Assembly (NCBI RefSeq): GCF_037991315.1
Contig: NZ_CP150300.1
Coordinates: forward strand, 620,001 to 684,000
Source of the DNA: Paenibacillus sp. FSL H8-0079
GTDB lineage: Bacteria; Bacillota; Bacilli; Paenibacillales; Paenibacillaceae
Direction of reading: 5' to 3'
Length of the DNA: 64,000 nucleotides
Shown: positions 29,178 to 37,796 of the stretch, one piece after another
Numbering within the stretch: the stretch's first letter is position 1
Layout of the letters: each line of letters opens with the position of its first letter
Position numbers and translations under genes: made by a program
Notes under the pieces: model-generated
The model's input: the letters and a program-made list of their open reading frames with translations, nothing else
Databases searched by the model: none
What the model was told of the DNA's origin: nothing

Positions 29178-30602
29178 ATGAAAAAACAACATCTGTTTAT
29201 CGGTGGCAAACCGACCGAATCCGTAGATTATAAAGCACTTCAAGCACCATACTCCGGGGAAACGCTGGCAGAAGTCTCGTCGGCTTCAGCAGAGGAAGCG
29301 GAGGCTGCTGTTGCAGCTGCGGTGCAGGCTGGGAAGGAGATGCGCCAGATGCCTGCACATCAGCGTGCAGATATTCTGTACAAGTTGTCCTCCATGCTTG
29401 AAGAACGCAAGGAAGAAGCAGCGCGAATCATTGCACTTGAAGCGGCGAAGCCGATTACTGCAGCGCTGGCTGAGGTAGACCGTACGGTGGAAACGTATCG
29501 TTTTGCCGCTGAGGAAGCCAAGCGGCTGACCGGAGAGACGGTTCCGATGGATGCAGCGAAAGGTGGAGAAGGGCGTATCGGGTATACGATGCGACAACCG
29601 TTAGGCGTTATTGGAGCCATAACGCCGTTTAATTTTCCAATGAACCTGGTAGCTCACAAGGTGGGTCCAGCGCTGGCAGCGGGCAATACGATTGTTCTCA
29701 AACCTGCGGAGCAGACACCCCTGTCATCCTATTACATTGCTAATTTGCTTCAGGAAGCCGGACTACCAGATGGTGCACTGAACGTGGTGAGCGGTGATGG
29801 TAAAACGATTGGTGATGTGCTTGTGGAGCACCCCCGTGTTGCTCGCATTACGTTTACAGGCAGTCCAGCGGTAGGCACGAGCATTCGTAGCAAAGCAGGA
29901 ATGAAACGCGTGACACTGGAACTTGGGTCGAATGCAGCGGTGATCGTGGATAAGGACGCAGATCTGGACAAAGTGGTTCCTCGATGTGTGACGGGAGCTT
30001 TCACGTATCAGGGACAGGTATGTATCTCGCTACAGCGGATTTACGTACATCGTGATATTTCGGATGAATTCATACGGAGCTTTGCTGAAGCGGCCAAACA
30101 AGTGGTGGTCGGAGACCCGCTCGAGCCGGATACGGTAGTTTCTGCGCTGATTACGTCCAAAGATGTACAGCGCACGCTCGATTGGATTGAAGAAGCCAAA
30201 CAGGCTGGGGCTGAAGTAGCAGCAGGCGGTCAAGCTGAAGGAGGCGTTCTGCGTCCAACCGTGCTGGTTAACGTTCCACGTGATGCCAAGGTATCCTGTC
30301 AGGAAGTGTTTGCACCCATCGTGGTGATCAATACTGTGGATTCGGTTGAAGAGGGCATTGAATATGTCAACGATTCCATCTATGGGCTTCAGGCAGGTGT
30401 GTTCACAAATGATATTCATACGGCCCTCCATGCTGTCGATCAGATCGAGGCAGGCGGAGTTATGATTAATGATATTCCAACGTTCCGGGTCGATCACATG
30501 CCTTATGGTGGTGTGAAGCAGAGTGGTATTGGGCGTGAAGGTGTAAAATATGCGGTAGAGGAAATGACGGAATTGAAGTTTGTCATGTTTAACAAAGGAT
30601 GA
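29178..30602 (+). CDS. NAD(P)+-dependent aldehyde dehydrogenase
   Basis: 474 residues of the ALDH superfamily, normal length. Catalytic Cys282 lies in GQVCIS, and general base Glu248 in LELGSNAAVIV; ITPFNFPMN and the PYGGVKQSGIGREGVKYAVEEMTELKF C-terminus are family features. The closest type by motif is the YfmT/lactaldehyde-vanillin group, but substrate cannot be assigned. GGAGG at 29164-29168 fits ATG 29178 rather than ATG 29169. It follows UspA by 239 bp and may have its own promoter. Confidence 0.92.
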   Translation: MKKQHLFIGGKPTESVDYKALQAPYSGETLAEVSSASAEEAEAAVAAAVQAGKEMRQMPAHQRADILYKLSSMLEERKEEAARIIALEAAKPITAALAEVDRTVETYRFAAEEAKRLTGETVPMDAAKGGEGRIGYTMRQPLGVIGAITPFNFPMNLVAHKVGPALAAGNTIVLKPAEQTPLSSYYIANLLQEAGLPDGALNVVSGDGKTIGDVLVEHPRVARITFTGSPAVGTSIRSKAGMKRVTLELGSNAAVIVDKDADLDKVVPRCVTGAFTYQGQVCISLQRIYVHRDISDEFIRSFAEAAKQVVVGDPLEPDTVVSALITSKDVQRTLDWIEEAKQAGAEVAAGGQAEGGVLRPTVLVNVPRDAKVSCQEVFAPIVVINTVDSVEEGIEYVNDSIYGLQAGVFTNDIHTALHAVDQIEAGGVMINDIPTFRVDHMPYGGVKQSGIGREGVKYAVEEMTELKFVMFNKG

Positions 30603-30658
30603 TTCACTTCATTTCTGGTGCTTAACATTTCGTATGCCAATGAAAACATAACAATATG

Positions 30659-30692
30659 ATCCTGTGCCATGATCATGGTACAGGATTTTTTC
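30659..30692 (+). terminator. Terminator after the aldehyde dehydrogenase gene
   Basis: ATCCTGT (30659-30665) pairs with ACAGGAT (30680-30686), with an inner CCATGATCATGG palindrome, followed by TTTTT. Confidence 0.9.
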
Positions 30693-30971
30693 ATATGTAG
30701 ATGTTGGAAAACTGTTTCAAAAATACATACCGATTCTTTATTGACTGCGGGTTCACATCTGATGAGACGGGTATAAATAGTTAACATATCGCAATTCATT
30801 TGATTAAATGCCGCTCATATCACCTAAGCATGATGTACCTATCCAGAGCGCGAGCGGAATAATGCGGTACAGCATTGCCGAAAGTCTTATAATCTCTCAC
30901 TATTCAAATAAAATGCAGTATGAAATAAGCCTGAACTCTGGAGTTGCAGGACAGGCAGGAGGTGTATTCAA
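30693..30971 (+). other. Intergenic region upstream of the TipAS-type regulator
   Basis: Gene-free. It holds TTGACT (30741) and TATAAA (30772) at poor spacing, and TATAAT near 30884 with TTGCCG too close. No convincing promoter or palindrome could be fixed. GGAGGTG (30958) is the ribosome site of the next gene. Confidence 0.4.
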
Positions 30972-31784
30972 ATGGCATATTCCATGGTTGATGTATCCGG
31001 AATGTCAGGCGTAAGTCTGAACGAGCTGAGCCAGTATGCGGAGACAGGTCTCTTGAATCCGGCCTTTGGTGGTTTGGATGAGGATATCTATTATGAAAAG
31101 CAAGAACTGTTGAGACTTCAGCAAATTCTCTTCTGTAAGGAAGTAGGCATGGAGGAGAATGAGATTGGATCAATGCTCCGGGACAATCCTCAAGATGTTA
31201 TTCGTATCATGCAGCAGCATCGCATAGAGATTCTGGAGGAGGCACTCCGTCTACATGGATTGATTCAGACACTGGACAAAACGATTTCTCATTTGCAAGG
31301 CGAACAGGAACTTGATGAACATGAGCTGTATATCGGTTTTGTAAATCAGGGACGTCACCAGATGCTGAATGAGGGGAGTTCTGACCATGCAGTCAATAAT
31401 GATATGAACCAAGTGCAGACAGAGGACGTTCAGAGGTCCGACATCCAATCTTTCAATTCGTCCACAATGTCTGCAAACCAGGAACTGAAGTCAAAGGAAG
31501 ATTATCTCGATTCCCAGGCCAAAATTGATCAGGTTCATCTCGACTTGCAACAGGCCATTGAGGATGGATTGGAACCGGGGAGTTCGAAAGTGCAAAGTAT
31601 TATTGGCAGGCATCTTGAATGGATTAAGAGTTATTATACGCCCACCGCTGAGATCTATCAGGATCTGGCCAATCTGTACGTCGAGCATCGAGATTTCCGC
31701 AAGATGTACGATGGTTACCACCCGAGGCTGGCTGAATTCCTGCGTGACGGGATGATGATTAAAGCGGAACAGGATCTAACCTAG
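30972..31784 (+). CDS. MerR-like regulator with C-terminal TipAS domain
   Basis: 270 residues. The N-terminus (about 1-70) is a divergent MerR-type winged helix: YSMVDVSGMSGVSLNELSQYAETGLLNP, DIYYEKQELLRLQQILFCKEVGMEENEIGSML, then a coiled coil (HRIEILEEALRLHGLIQTLDKTISHLQ). After a Ser/Asn/Gln-rich linker (about 130-180), the C-terminus (about 190-265: HLEWIKSYYTPTAEIYQDLANLYVEHRDFRKMYDGYHPRLAEFLRDGM) matches the TipAS family of ligand-sensing helices. In TipA-like proteins this domain recognises drugs. The target is not evident; there is no exporter immediately next to it. Confidence 0.85.
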   Translation: MAYSMVDVSGMSGVSLNELSQYAETGLLNPAFGGLDEDIYYEKQELLRLQQILFCKEVGMEENEIGSMLRDNPQDVIRIMQQHRIEILEEALRLHGLIQTLDKTISHLQGEQELDEHELYIGFVNQGRHQMLNEGSSDHAVNNDMNQVQTEDVQRSDIQSFNSSTMSANQELKSKEDYLDSQAKIDQVHLDLQQAIEDGLEPGSSKVQSIIGRHLEWIKSYYTPTAEIYQDLANLYVEHRDFRKMYDGYHPRLAEFLRDGMMIKAEQDLT

Positions 31785-31837
31785 ATGCATAAAGTAACAT
31801 GGGCGAGCAAGAACATGGGTGTGAAACTATAATGGAT

Positions 31838-31879
31838 ACCAAAGAGCGCAGACCTCTGAGAGGACTGCGCTCTTTGGTA
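31838..31879. terminator. Bidirectional terminator
   Basis: ACCAAAGAGCGCAG (31838-31851) is the exact complement of CTGCGCTCTTTGGT (31865-31878) around a CCTCTGAGAGG loop stem. It lies between the convergent TipAS and fRMsr genes. Confidence 0.9.
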
Positions 31880-31894
31880 TTACCGGTTGTTCGC

Positions 31895-32374
31895 TTACAA
31901 CTGCTCTGTGAGCAGGCTTACGGCTTTCTCTAGGAAGACGCGGTCTTCGTCGTCAAAACGGTTTTTGATCGGGCTGTCGATATCCAGCACCCCGTACAGT
32001 TCGCCGTTTTTGATAATCGGTACGACAATCTCACTGTTGGATGCTGCGTCACAGGCAATATGGCCTGGGAAAGCATGAACATCGTCAACGACCATGGTAC
32101 GTTTTTCGGCAGCAGATGTACCGCATACGCCACGTCCTAATGGAATTCGGATACAGGCAGGTAGTCCTTGGAATGGCCCGAGGACCAGTTCTTTTCCATC
32201 ATACAGATAGAAGCCGACCCAATTGGTGTCGGTCATGAATACATTGAGCAGCGCAGCAGCGTTCGCCAGATTGGCAATCGCACTAGGTTCATCGCGGATC
32301 AGAGCACTTAACTGTCCCAAGACGGCGGTGTGCTGCTCACTTCGTGTTCCTTCATAGGAAACAGCTTGAAACAT
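31895..32374 (-). CDS. msrC: Free methionine-(R)-sulfoxide reductase (GAF domain)
   Basis: 159 residues forming a single GAF domain of the fRMsr class. The three conserved Cys occur in PACIRIPLGRGVCGTSA and HIACDAASNSEIVVP, the catalytic set of YebR/MsrC enzymes, with IDSPIKNRFDDEDRVFLE at the end of the fold. It reduces free L-methionine-R-sulfoxide with thioredoxin. Length equals that of family members. It is monocistronic; a CGGGAGGGTG ribosome site precedes the start on the minus strand. Confidence 0.92.
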   Translation of the reverse strand: MFQAVSYEGTRSEQHTAVLGQLSALIRDEPSAIANLANAAALLNVFMTDTNWVGFYLYDGKELVLGPFQGLPACIRIPLGRGVCGTSAAEKRTMVVDDVHAFPGHIACDAASNSEIVVPIIKNGELYGVLDIDSPIKNRFDDEDRVFLEKAVSLLTEQL

Positions 32375-32559
32375 GGTAAATCACCCTCCCGAGCAAAATG
32401 GTACTTATTTTCAAGATAGTGCAGAGGATGCGGTTAGTCAAGCGGAGGATTTCGGAAAGGGAAGGGAATACCAGAAGAATCCTCCTGTTTCTCAGCTTCT
32501 TGGGTGGGGTAATTACTTAGCAACCACGGAGGGCTATAACCCGGGAAGGAGCTTGGCTT

Positions 32560-32856
32560 ATGCATGCAGAGGTACAGAATCTTTTTGTACGGATACATCT
32601 ACTACATTTCGCGCAAAATCAGGATTTGAACGTTAGCGAGGCGCTGCCTTTATTGGAAGAACGGGGATATCGCGTTGGAGAGCGGGAGATCAAGCAGGAG
32701 CTTGAACACCTGACACAGGAAAACTTCCTGACCGCCCACGGGGACCAATGGAGCCTGACCGGGACTGGCATTGAAGAGTTCAAGGAAATCACGGCTGTGT
32801 TTGGCCGGGTTAGCGATGAATTACTGGGGAAGGGCAAGAAAACGTCCAAAGCTTAA
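32560..32856 (+). CDS. Small winged-helix-like hypothetical protein
   Basis: 98 residues, no recognised family. It looks wholly soluble and helical: EVQNLFVRIHLLHFAQ, NVSEALPLLEERGYRVGEREIKQELEHLTQENFL, and a short beta-hairpin TAHGDQWSLTGTGIEEF resembling the wing of a winged helix. A GGGAAGGAGC ribosome site precedes the ATG and a terminator follows, so it is likely expressed. The N-terminal hypothesis of DNA binding rests only on the predicted secondary structure. Confidence 0.6.
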   Translation: MHAEVQNLFVRIHLLHFAQNQDLNVSEALPLLEERGYRVGEREIKQELEHLTQENFLTAHGDQWSLTGTGIEEFKEITAVFGRVSDELLGKGKKTSKA

Positions 32857-32920
32857 AGTTCACTCGGACAAGCCCTGATGTAACTCACTTAAACTTGAAT
32901 TGATCCATACGTACAACAAG

Positions 32921-32948
32921 ACCGGGAGCGACATTGGCCCGGTTTTTT
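32921..32948 (+). terminator. Terminator after the small hypothetical gene
   Basis: ACCGGG (32921-32926) pairs with CCCGGT (32938-32943) and is followed by TTTTTT. Confidence 0.8.
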
Positions 32949-33051
32949 GACGTGTGTTCATGACTGAATAGTTGCCATTCGGCGCAGGTTATGATTAGAT
33001 GACTAGTGAATCTTATGGTCTGCAGAGATAGATCGGATCGGAGTGTCTTAT

Positions 33052-33624
33052 ATGTATAAATGCAAAGGGAGAATTCCCGAAATGGAGACTGCGCGGCTTC
33101 GTCTGCGCAAAATGCGTCGCCGGGATGCGGCCCAGATGTTCGCATGCTGGTCAGATCGCGAGGTGACCCGTTATATGAATCTTGCGCCCATGATTGGGAC
33201 AAGCGAGGCGGCGGACATGATTGGACTGCTTAATCATATGGCAGGGGAAGAGGATGCGATTCGGTGGGGGATCGAACTCAAGGAGACAGGCAAGCTCATC
33301 GGCAGCTGTGGATTTAACACATGGCAGCTTGAAGGCGCATTCCGGGGTGAGATCGGTTATGAGCTGGGACGTGACTACTGGCGCCACGGTTATATGACGG
33401 AGGCTTTCTCGGCATTGTTGCCCTTCGGATATGAGACCATGGGACTTAATCGGATTGAAGCGCTGGTTGATCCGCGCAATCTCGCTTCCGGCGAGTTTCT
33501 GACGAACCGCGGTTTTACGCGGGAAGGGCTGCTGCGTCAGGTGCAGCATACGTCCACTGGCTATAAGGATATGGTGATGTATTCCATGCTGTATGATGAG
33601 TTCCTTCGCAAGAAAGGCAAATAA
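33052..33624 (+). CDS. GNAT acetyltransferase (RimJ/RimL-like)
   Basis: 190 residues. ETARLRLRKMRRRDAAQMFACWSDREVTRYM is the RimJ/RimL N-terminal pattern; ELGRDYWRHGYMTEAFSALL provides the acetyl-CoA loop (R/Q-x-x-G-x-A variant), and NRIEALVDPRNLASGEFLTNRGFTREGLLR the C-terminal strand and helix. Members acetylate N-termini of ribosomal proteins, amino sugars or drugs; the substrate here is open. GGAG at 33040-33043 supports ATG 33052 over GTG 33043. Monocistronic, before a DHA2 exporter gene. Confidence 0.87.
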   Translation: MYKCKGRIPEMETARLRLRKMRRRDAAQMFACWSDREVTRYMNLAPMIGTSEAADMIGLLNHMAGEEDAIRWGIELKETGKLIGSCGFNTWQLEGAFRGEIGYELGRDYWRHGYMTEAFSALLPFGYETMGLNRIEALVDPRNLASGEFLTNRGFTREGLLRQVQHTSTGYKDMVMYSMLYDEFLRKKGK

Positions 33625-33840
33625 AAGAGACAATATATAATTGTTTTTATAGTTACACTTCAACGAAGAAACAGAACAAAGCTGGAGAAGCGAAGCGTTC
33701 GTATTTATCACCGGATTTCTCCTTTGGAGAGGAGAAGAAAAAATCTGGGGATAACAGCGATTGGAAGCTTGTTCTGATTCGTAGTAGAGGTGTAAATTAA
33801 CGTACCAATTATATAGAGAAACGAAGAGAGAAGGGTTTGT

Positions 33841-35364
33841 GTGAATGCAACCGGAGGTTTGAAGCGCAGTTTCATCTTGACGGGGCTGTTGCTCGCGACA
33901 TTTCTGTCAGCGATTGAAGGTACCGTGATTGGCCCGGCGGGACCAACCATTGTCAGTGAATTGGGGAGTGTACAGCTGCTGAGCTGGATTTTCACCGCAT
34001 ACCTGCTGACGATGGCTGTGAGTACACCCATTTTCGGCAAAATCAGTGACCTGTATGGACGAAAGCCTGTATTTCTGATTGGCTGTGCCTTATTTTTATT
34101 GGGTTCACTCCTGTGCTGCCTATCGCAGAACATGGAGCAATTGATTATTTTTCGTGCCATTCAAGGGATTGGTGCGGGTGCGGTAGTTCCTGTTACGTTT
34201 ACGATTATCGGGGACATCTACGCCATTGAAGAACGTGGCAAAATTCAGGGCTGGATTAGCTCCGTGTGGGGTATTTCCTCTCTGGCGGGTCCGCTGCTTG
34301 GTGGTTATTTTGTAGATAATCTGGGCTGGCAGTGGATCTTTGGTTTTAATGTGCCATTCGGCCTGCTCGCGATGTGGTTTGTATTTCGTTATTTGAAGGA
34401 AGATATCTCTCCGCGAACGGCCAAAATTGACTATGTCGGTGCGCTGACCTTCACGGTGGGCATTACCGCGTTGCTATTTGTTCTGTCAGCGGGTGGGCAA
34501 TATTATGCCTGGAGTTCTCCGTTGATTGTAGGACTGAGTGTGGTTGCCGCTCTGTTTATCATTTTATTTTTCGTGGTGGAAAAAAGAGCTCAGGCCCCGA
34601 TGGTTCCACTACATCTGTTCCGAATTCGTGACATCCGTGTGGCGAATATCGCCGGACTGCTAACCAGTACTCTGATGATCGGCCTGACCAGTTATTTGCC
34701 GCTCTGGGTGCAGGGGGTTCGGGGAGGTAATGCGACGGAATCCGGGCTGCTGCTCGCGCCGATGTCGGTGGGTTGGCTCATTGGTAGTGTGATGGCAGGC
34801 CGCCTGTTGATGAAAATTGGATCTCGTATGACCGCATTGATTGGATTAACCGGAATTGCGATCGGATCGGGTGGACTCTTTCTGGTGGGCGGGACATCCC
34901 CGCAGGCTGTACTATTCATATTGACCTTTATATATGGTCTCGGTTTTGGATTTGCGTTCACGATCTTCACCATTATTGCGCAGTCTTCTGTAGGGTATAA
35001 GGAACGTGGTTCCTCTACAGCACTGCATACGTTCATGCGTACGTTGGGACAGACGATTGGTGCAGCAGCTTTTGGTACTTGGTTGAACTATCGGATCTCC
35101 ACGTTATCCAGTGAGCAGAATCTGGCGGATGCCGGAATTTCGGAGAATGATCTGAATGAACTGCTCGCACCACATACGGATGCTGCTCTATCGGATGACA
35201 AATGGGGGCTGCTGCGTAACGTGCTGGAAGGAAGTTTGCATTCCCTGTTTGTCATTATGTTTGTCATTGCATTGGTCTCATGGGTAACTACGCTGGCATT
35301 ACGCAAACGTTTGATCGTACCCGAAGATGCAGATGCTCCACCGCAGCCACAAGGCTCAAAGTAA
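33841..35364 (+). CDS. DHA2-family MFS drug exporter (14 TM)
   Basis: 507 residues with 14 hydrophobic helices. Helix 1 carries the DHA2-type LATFLSAIEGTVIGPAGPTIVSEL (a D-to-E variant of the LDxTVVNVALP motif); motif A is GKISDLYGRKP, motif C WGISSLAGPLLGGYFVD, and the fifth-helix region carries SSVWGIS. These are antiporter features of EmrB/LfrA-type exporters that expel lipophilic drugs. The start is GTG 33841 with AGAAGGG five to seven bases before it. It is convergent with a MarR gene on the other side of a shared terminator, and may be controlled by it. Confidence 0.9.
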   Translation: MNATGGLKRSFILTGLLLATFLSAIEGTVIGPAGPTIVSELGSVQLLSWIFTAYLLTMAVSTPIFGKISDLYGRKPVFLIGCALFLLGSLLCCLSQNMEQLIIFRAIQGIGAGAVVPVTFTIIGDIYAIEERGKIQGWISSVWGISSLAGPLLGGYFVDNLGWQWIFGFNVPFGLLAMWFVFRYLKEDISPRTAKIDYVGALTFTVGITALLFVLSAGGQYYAWSSPLIVGLSVVAALFIILFFVVEKRAQAPMVPLHLFRIRDIRVANIAGLLTSTLMIGLTSYLPLWVQGVRGGNATESGLLLAPMSVGWLIGSVMAGRLLMKIGSRMTALIGLTGIAIGSGGLFLVGGTSPQAVLFILTFIYGLGFGFAFTIFTIIAQSSVGYKERGSSTALHTFMRTLGQTIGAAAFGTWLNYRISTLSSEQNLADAGISENDLNELLAPHTDAALSDDKWGLLRNVLEGSLHSLFVIMFVIALVSWVTTLALRKRLIVPEDADAPPQPQGSK

Positions 35365-35381
35365 AAAGAAGATATACGAAA

Positions 35382-35420
35382 AACCGGATTCGCCGATGTC
35401 AGGCAAATCCGGTTATTTTT
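35382..35420. terminator. Terminator between DHA2 exporter and MarR genes
   Basis: AACCGGATT (35382-35390) pairs with AATCCGGTT (35406-35414), followed by ATTTTT; A-run on the other side makes it work in both directions. Confidence 0.85.
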
Positions 35421-35447
35421 GTTGATGGCACGCGTGCAATGAATGGT

Positions 35448-35909
35448 CTAGCTACTCGCCGATAAACGGTCTGCACTGTGTGCTAGCCTTCCCAAGAGTT
35501 CGGACAGCAGCTCCTTGTCTTCCTCGCTCAGTCCACTGACAGCGCGGTCGATCTTCACCGCATAACCTGGATAGATGTCATCCATGGTGCGCTGACCTTC
35601 TTCGGTCAGTTCCACAAAGATGATACGTCTGTCTTGCGGACAATGCTTACGGAGTAACAGTCCTTTTTGCTCCAGCTTATCAATCACATAGGTCACATTT
35701 CCGCTTTGCAGCAGAAGCTGTGCACCAACCTGTTGAATCGGCTGAGCGCCTTTCATATATAACACTTCGAGCACCCCGTATGCGGTGGGGTTGAAGCCAT
35801 GCACTTTGCTTCCGGATACAGCGTGTTCATTCACGCTCTTGAATGTCTGGGCCAAGGTGCGGTACAGATGAAGTGAACGTTCGGCTCCAATTTCTTGTAA
35901 TTCCAGCAT
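35448..35909 (-). CDS. MarR-family transcriptional regulator (MhqR-like)
   Basis: 153 residues with a MarR winged helix: NPTAYGVLEVLYMKGAQPIQQVGAQLLLQSGNVTYVIDKLEQKGLLLRKHCPQDRRIIFVELTEEGQ, covering helix-turn-helix and wing with the DRR motif. A single Cys near the wing start (KHCPQDRR) could be redox sensitive, but that is speculation. The best family match by motif is the MhqR/YkmA group that responds to quinones. The upstream region contains a large inverted repeat (35936-36005), and a second exporter gene (MFS, 36258) lies divergently. Confidence 0.87.
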   Translation of the reverse strand: MLELQEIGAERSLHLYRTLAQTFKSVNEHAVSGSKVHGFNPTAYGVLEVLYMKGAQPIQQVGAQLLLQSGNVTYVIDKLEQKGLLLRKHCPQDRRIIFVELTEEGQRTMDDIYPGYAVKIDRAVSGLSEEDKELLSELLGRLAHSADRLSASS

Positions 35910-35935
35910 GCTGATCCCGCCTTTTCAGATTAGTT

Positions 35936-36005
35936 TATAAGTTGAAATGATGAAGAGTGGTCCTCTTCGTTATGCTGTTCATGTAAAAGATTATTTCAAC
36001 TTATA
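35936..36005. promoter_or_regulatory. Long-armed inverted repeat between MarR and MFS genes
   Basis: TATAAGTTGAAAT (35936-35948) and ATTTCAACTTATA (35993-36005) are perfect 13-bp complements, spaced 44 bp. Inside, GAAGAG-TGGTC-CTCTTC (35952-35968) forms a second hairpin. The arms fall in the divergent promoter region of the MarR gene, so they may be two binding sites of the MarR dimer. The rest of the 348-bp gap, up to 36257, includes a possible promoter (TTGAGT 36188, TATAAT 36209, 15 bp) for the MFS gene. Confidence 0.55.
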
Positions 36006-36257
36006 TGAGTTGGTTAGTTATGTTTGACGATTCAGGTTGTCGCCATGCTCTTATTGTAAACCTCTGTTTCCGCGAAAAACATGCGATATGTCACAAGATC
36101 TGCATTTTTAGCATTTAAAATTTGATCATTCATCATGAATGAAAATCATCCTTCAGATGTCGCTTCTTCTCCGCCTCTGGCAGGAGGTTGAGTCAAGCCT
36201 GGCTCTCTTATAATGAGTTCATATTATGAATTCGGAAAACAATGGAGGAGAAGAAGG

Positions 36258-37589
36258 ATGACAAGTGAGTTAACGTTTGAAGCAAAACGACCGCTGAAGA
36301 ATAACCGATCTTTTGTAACATTGATGGTGGCACAGGCCATCTCCAATCTAGGCGACTGGTTGCATCTCCTGGCGATCCTGACACTCGTAGGTATCCGCTG
36401 GAATGCAACGCCATGGGAGATTACGTTTGTGATGTTGTCCGCTGCATTACCCATGCTGTTAACGGGACCGTTTGCAGGTGCACTCGCGGATCGGATGAAC
36501 CGCAAGTGGCTGATGATTGCTGCTGATGGCGCGCGGATCGTCATCGTGGGTGCGTTAATTTTTGCCGACCAGATCTGGCACGTTTACATACTGCTTGTCC
36601 TCAAATCCCTGTTCGATGTAGTGTTCTCTCCTGCCAAGAACGGAAAGCTGAAGGAAATTGTACCGCATGAACAGCTTGCGCAAGCTGTATCCATCAGCTC
36701 GGTGATCGAACAGATGTCCAAAATTATCGGTCCAGCGCTTGGTGGACTATTAGTAGCCGCTTTTGGCATCACCTGGTGTTTTGTTCTCGATTCAGCGTCT
36801 TTTCTGATCTCCGGCATCATTTTATTGTGGATTCCTGAAACTCGGGTGATCCAAACCGCAATTCATAACGTAACAGAAGTAGAGGATGAGACAGCTGGGG
36901 ATGTTCGCAACCGCCCAAAAGACTCTTTTTGGAAGGAAACACAGGAGGGCATCCGCATGCTAGCATCTCTCCCTCATGTAGGAACGTCTCTGATCTTGCT
37001 TGCTTCAGCCATACTTTTTTTGCAATTTGCCGATTCACAGACTGTGGTGTTATTTAGACAGCTTCCCGGAATTTCAAGTGATCTGCTGGGATGGTGCGTG
37101 GCGGCCAGTGGTGTAGGTACATTAATTGCAGCGATGAGTGTGCGGAAGTGGAAGCATGCAGGGCATGTTTTGAAAATGGGTCTGGGAACCTCGCTCACGG
37201 GTCTGGTGATTGGTGCAGCCGGGATCATTGTTGTGGTCTGGCCGTCTGCTGGACTTAGTGCGCACTTGCTGCTTATAACCTTGTTTGCTCTTGCAGGAAT
37301 CGGAATCGGGTTTGCAGTGGTGCCTTTCCAAATCCTGTTGCAGGAACAGACACCTGAGGCGATGACAGGCAGGGTATTTGGAACGGTAGGCAGTGTGATG
37401 ACAGCCAGTAATATTATGGGTCCGGTAGTAGGTGGATTCATGGTCACTTCATTCGGTGTAGTACCGGCTTTTGTCTGTTCAGGCATTTTGCTGACCTTGC
37501 TTGGGTTGATTTATTTGATGAAACGTAGCAGGAAAAAAGTCGATCTGAATGACTCTATTGCGGCCAAGTCCATGACTGCGGGCGACTGA
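36258..37589 (+). CDS. MFS exporter of the macrolide-efflux type (12 TM)
   Basis: 443 residues with 12 hydrophobic helices. VAQAISNLGDWLHLLAILTLV in helix 1 and LPMLLTGPFAGALADRMNRKWLMIAADGARI (motif A) are typical of the MFS_3/Mef-like family. A hydrophilic loop of about 45 residues (VIQTAIHNVTEVEDETAGDVRN...) lies between helices 6 and 7. GGAGGAGAAGAAGG sets the start at 36258 rather than the open frame at 36213. Efflux of macrolide-type or other drugs is the family's activity, not shown here. It is divergent from the MarR regulator. Confidence 0.88.
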   Translation: MTSELTFEAKRPLKNNRSFVTLMVAQAISNLGDWLHLLAILTLVGIRWNATPWEITFVMLSAALPMLLTGPFAGALADRMNRKWLMIAADGARIVIVGALIFADQIWHVYILLVLKSLFDVVFSPAKNGKLKEIVPHEQLAQAVSISSVIEQMSKIIGPALGGLLVAAFGITWCFVLDSASFLISGIILLWIPETRVIQTAIHNVTEVEDETAGDVRNRPKDSFWKETQEGIRMLASLPHVGTSLILLASAILFLQFADSQTVVLFRQLPGISSDLLGWCVAASGVGTLIAAMSVRKWKHAGHVLKMGLGTSLTGLVIGAAGIIVVVWPSAGLSAHLLLITLFALAGIGIGFAVVPFQILLQEQTPEAMTGRVFGTVGSVMTASNIMGPVVGGFMVTSFGVVPAFVCSGILLTLLGLIYLMKRSRKKVDLNDSIAAKSMTAGD

Positions 37590-37670
37590 AAACATGCCGG
37601 ACCTACTTAGGTTAGAACAGTTGAAATGAAGGTTTGAATTTACTTCAAATTTTAAGTTTTTGATGAAGAA

Positions 37671-37686
37671 GCGTTTGAGTAAACGC
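37671..37686 (+). promoter_or_regulatory. Inverted repeat upstream of the repetitive exported-protein gene
   Basis: GCGTTT-GAGT-AAACGC is a perfect 6-bp-arm inverted repeat; a second, TTTGAA-TTTAC-TTCAAA, lies at about 37633-37649. They sit in the 207-bp gap before the gene at 37797 and could be regulator sites or the end of the MFS transcript; no U-tract follows. Confidence 0.4.
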
Positions 37687-37796
37687 CTTCACGTTTAATG
37701 AGGAACAGGCAGAAATCCCTGTATTCTAATTATTCATAGGGGAAAACTCATATGCCTTGTCCCACCAACGCATTAGCGGAAAGGGGGTGAAGCAAC

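Noticed and set aside
30808..31014. 68-codon frame before the TipAS-type regulator
   Set aside because: No ribosome site and no recognisable composition; overlaps the real start.
32373..32636. 87-codon + strand frame overlapping the small hypothetical gene
   Set aside because: Its start overlaps the divergent msrC start, no ribosome site precedes it, and the better signalled gene at 32560 lies in another frame.
33691..33765. TTCTCCT/AGGAGAA hairpin before the DHA2 exporter gene as a terminator
   Set aside because: On the + strand the stem is followed by purines, not T residues, so it does not look like an intrinsic terminator; a weak RNA structure cannot be excluded.
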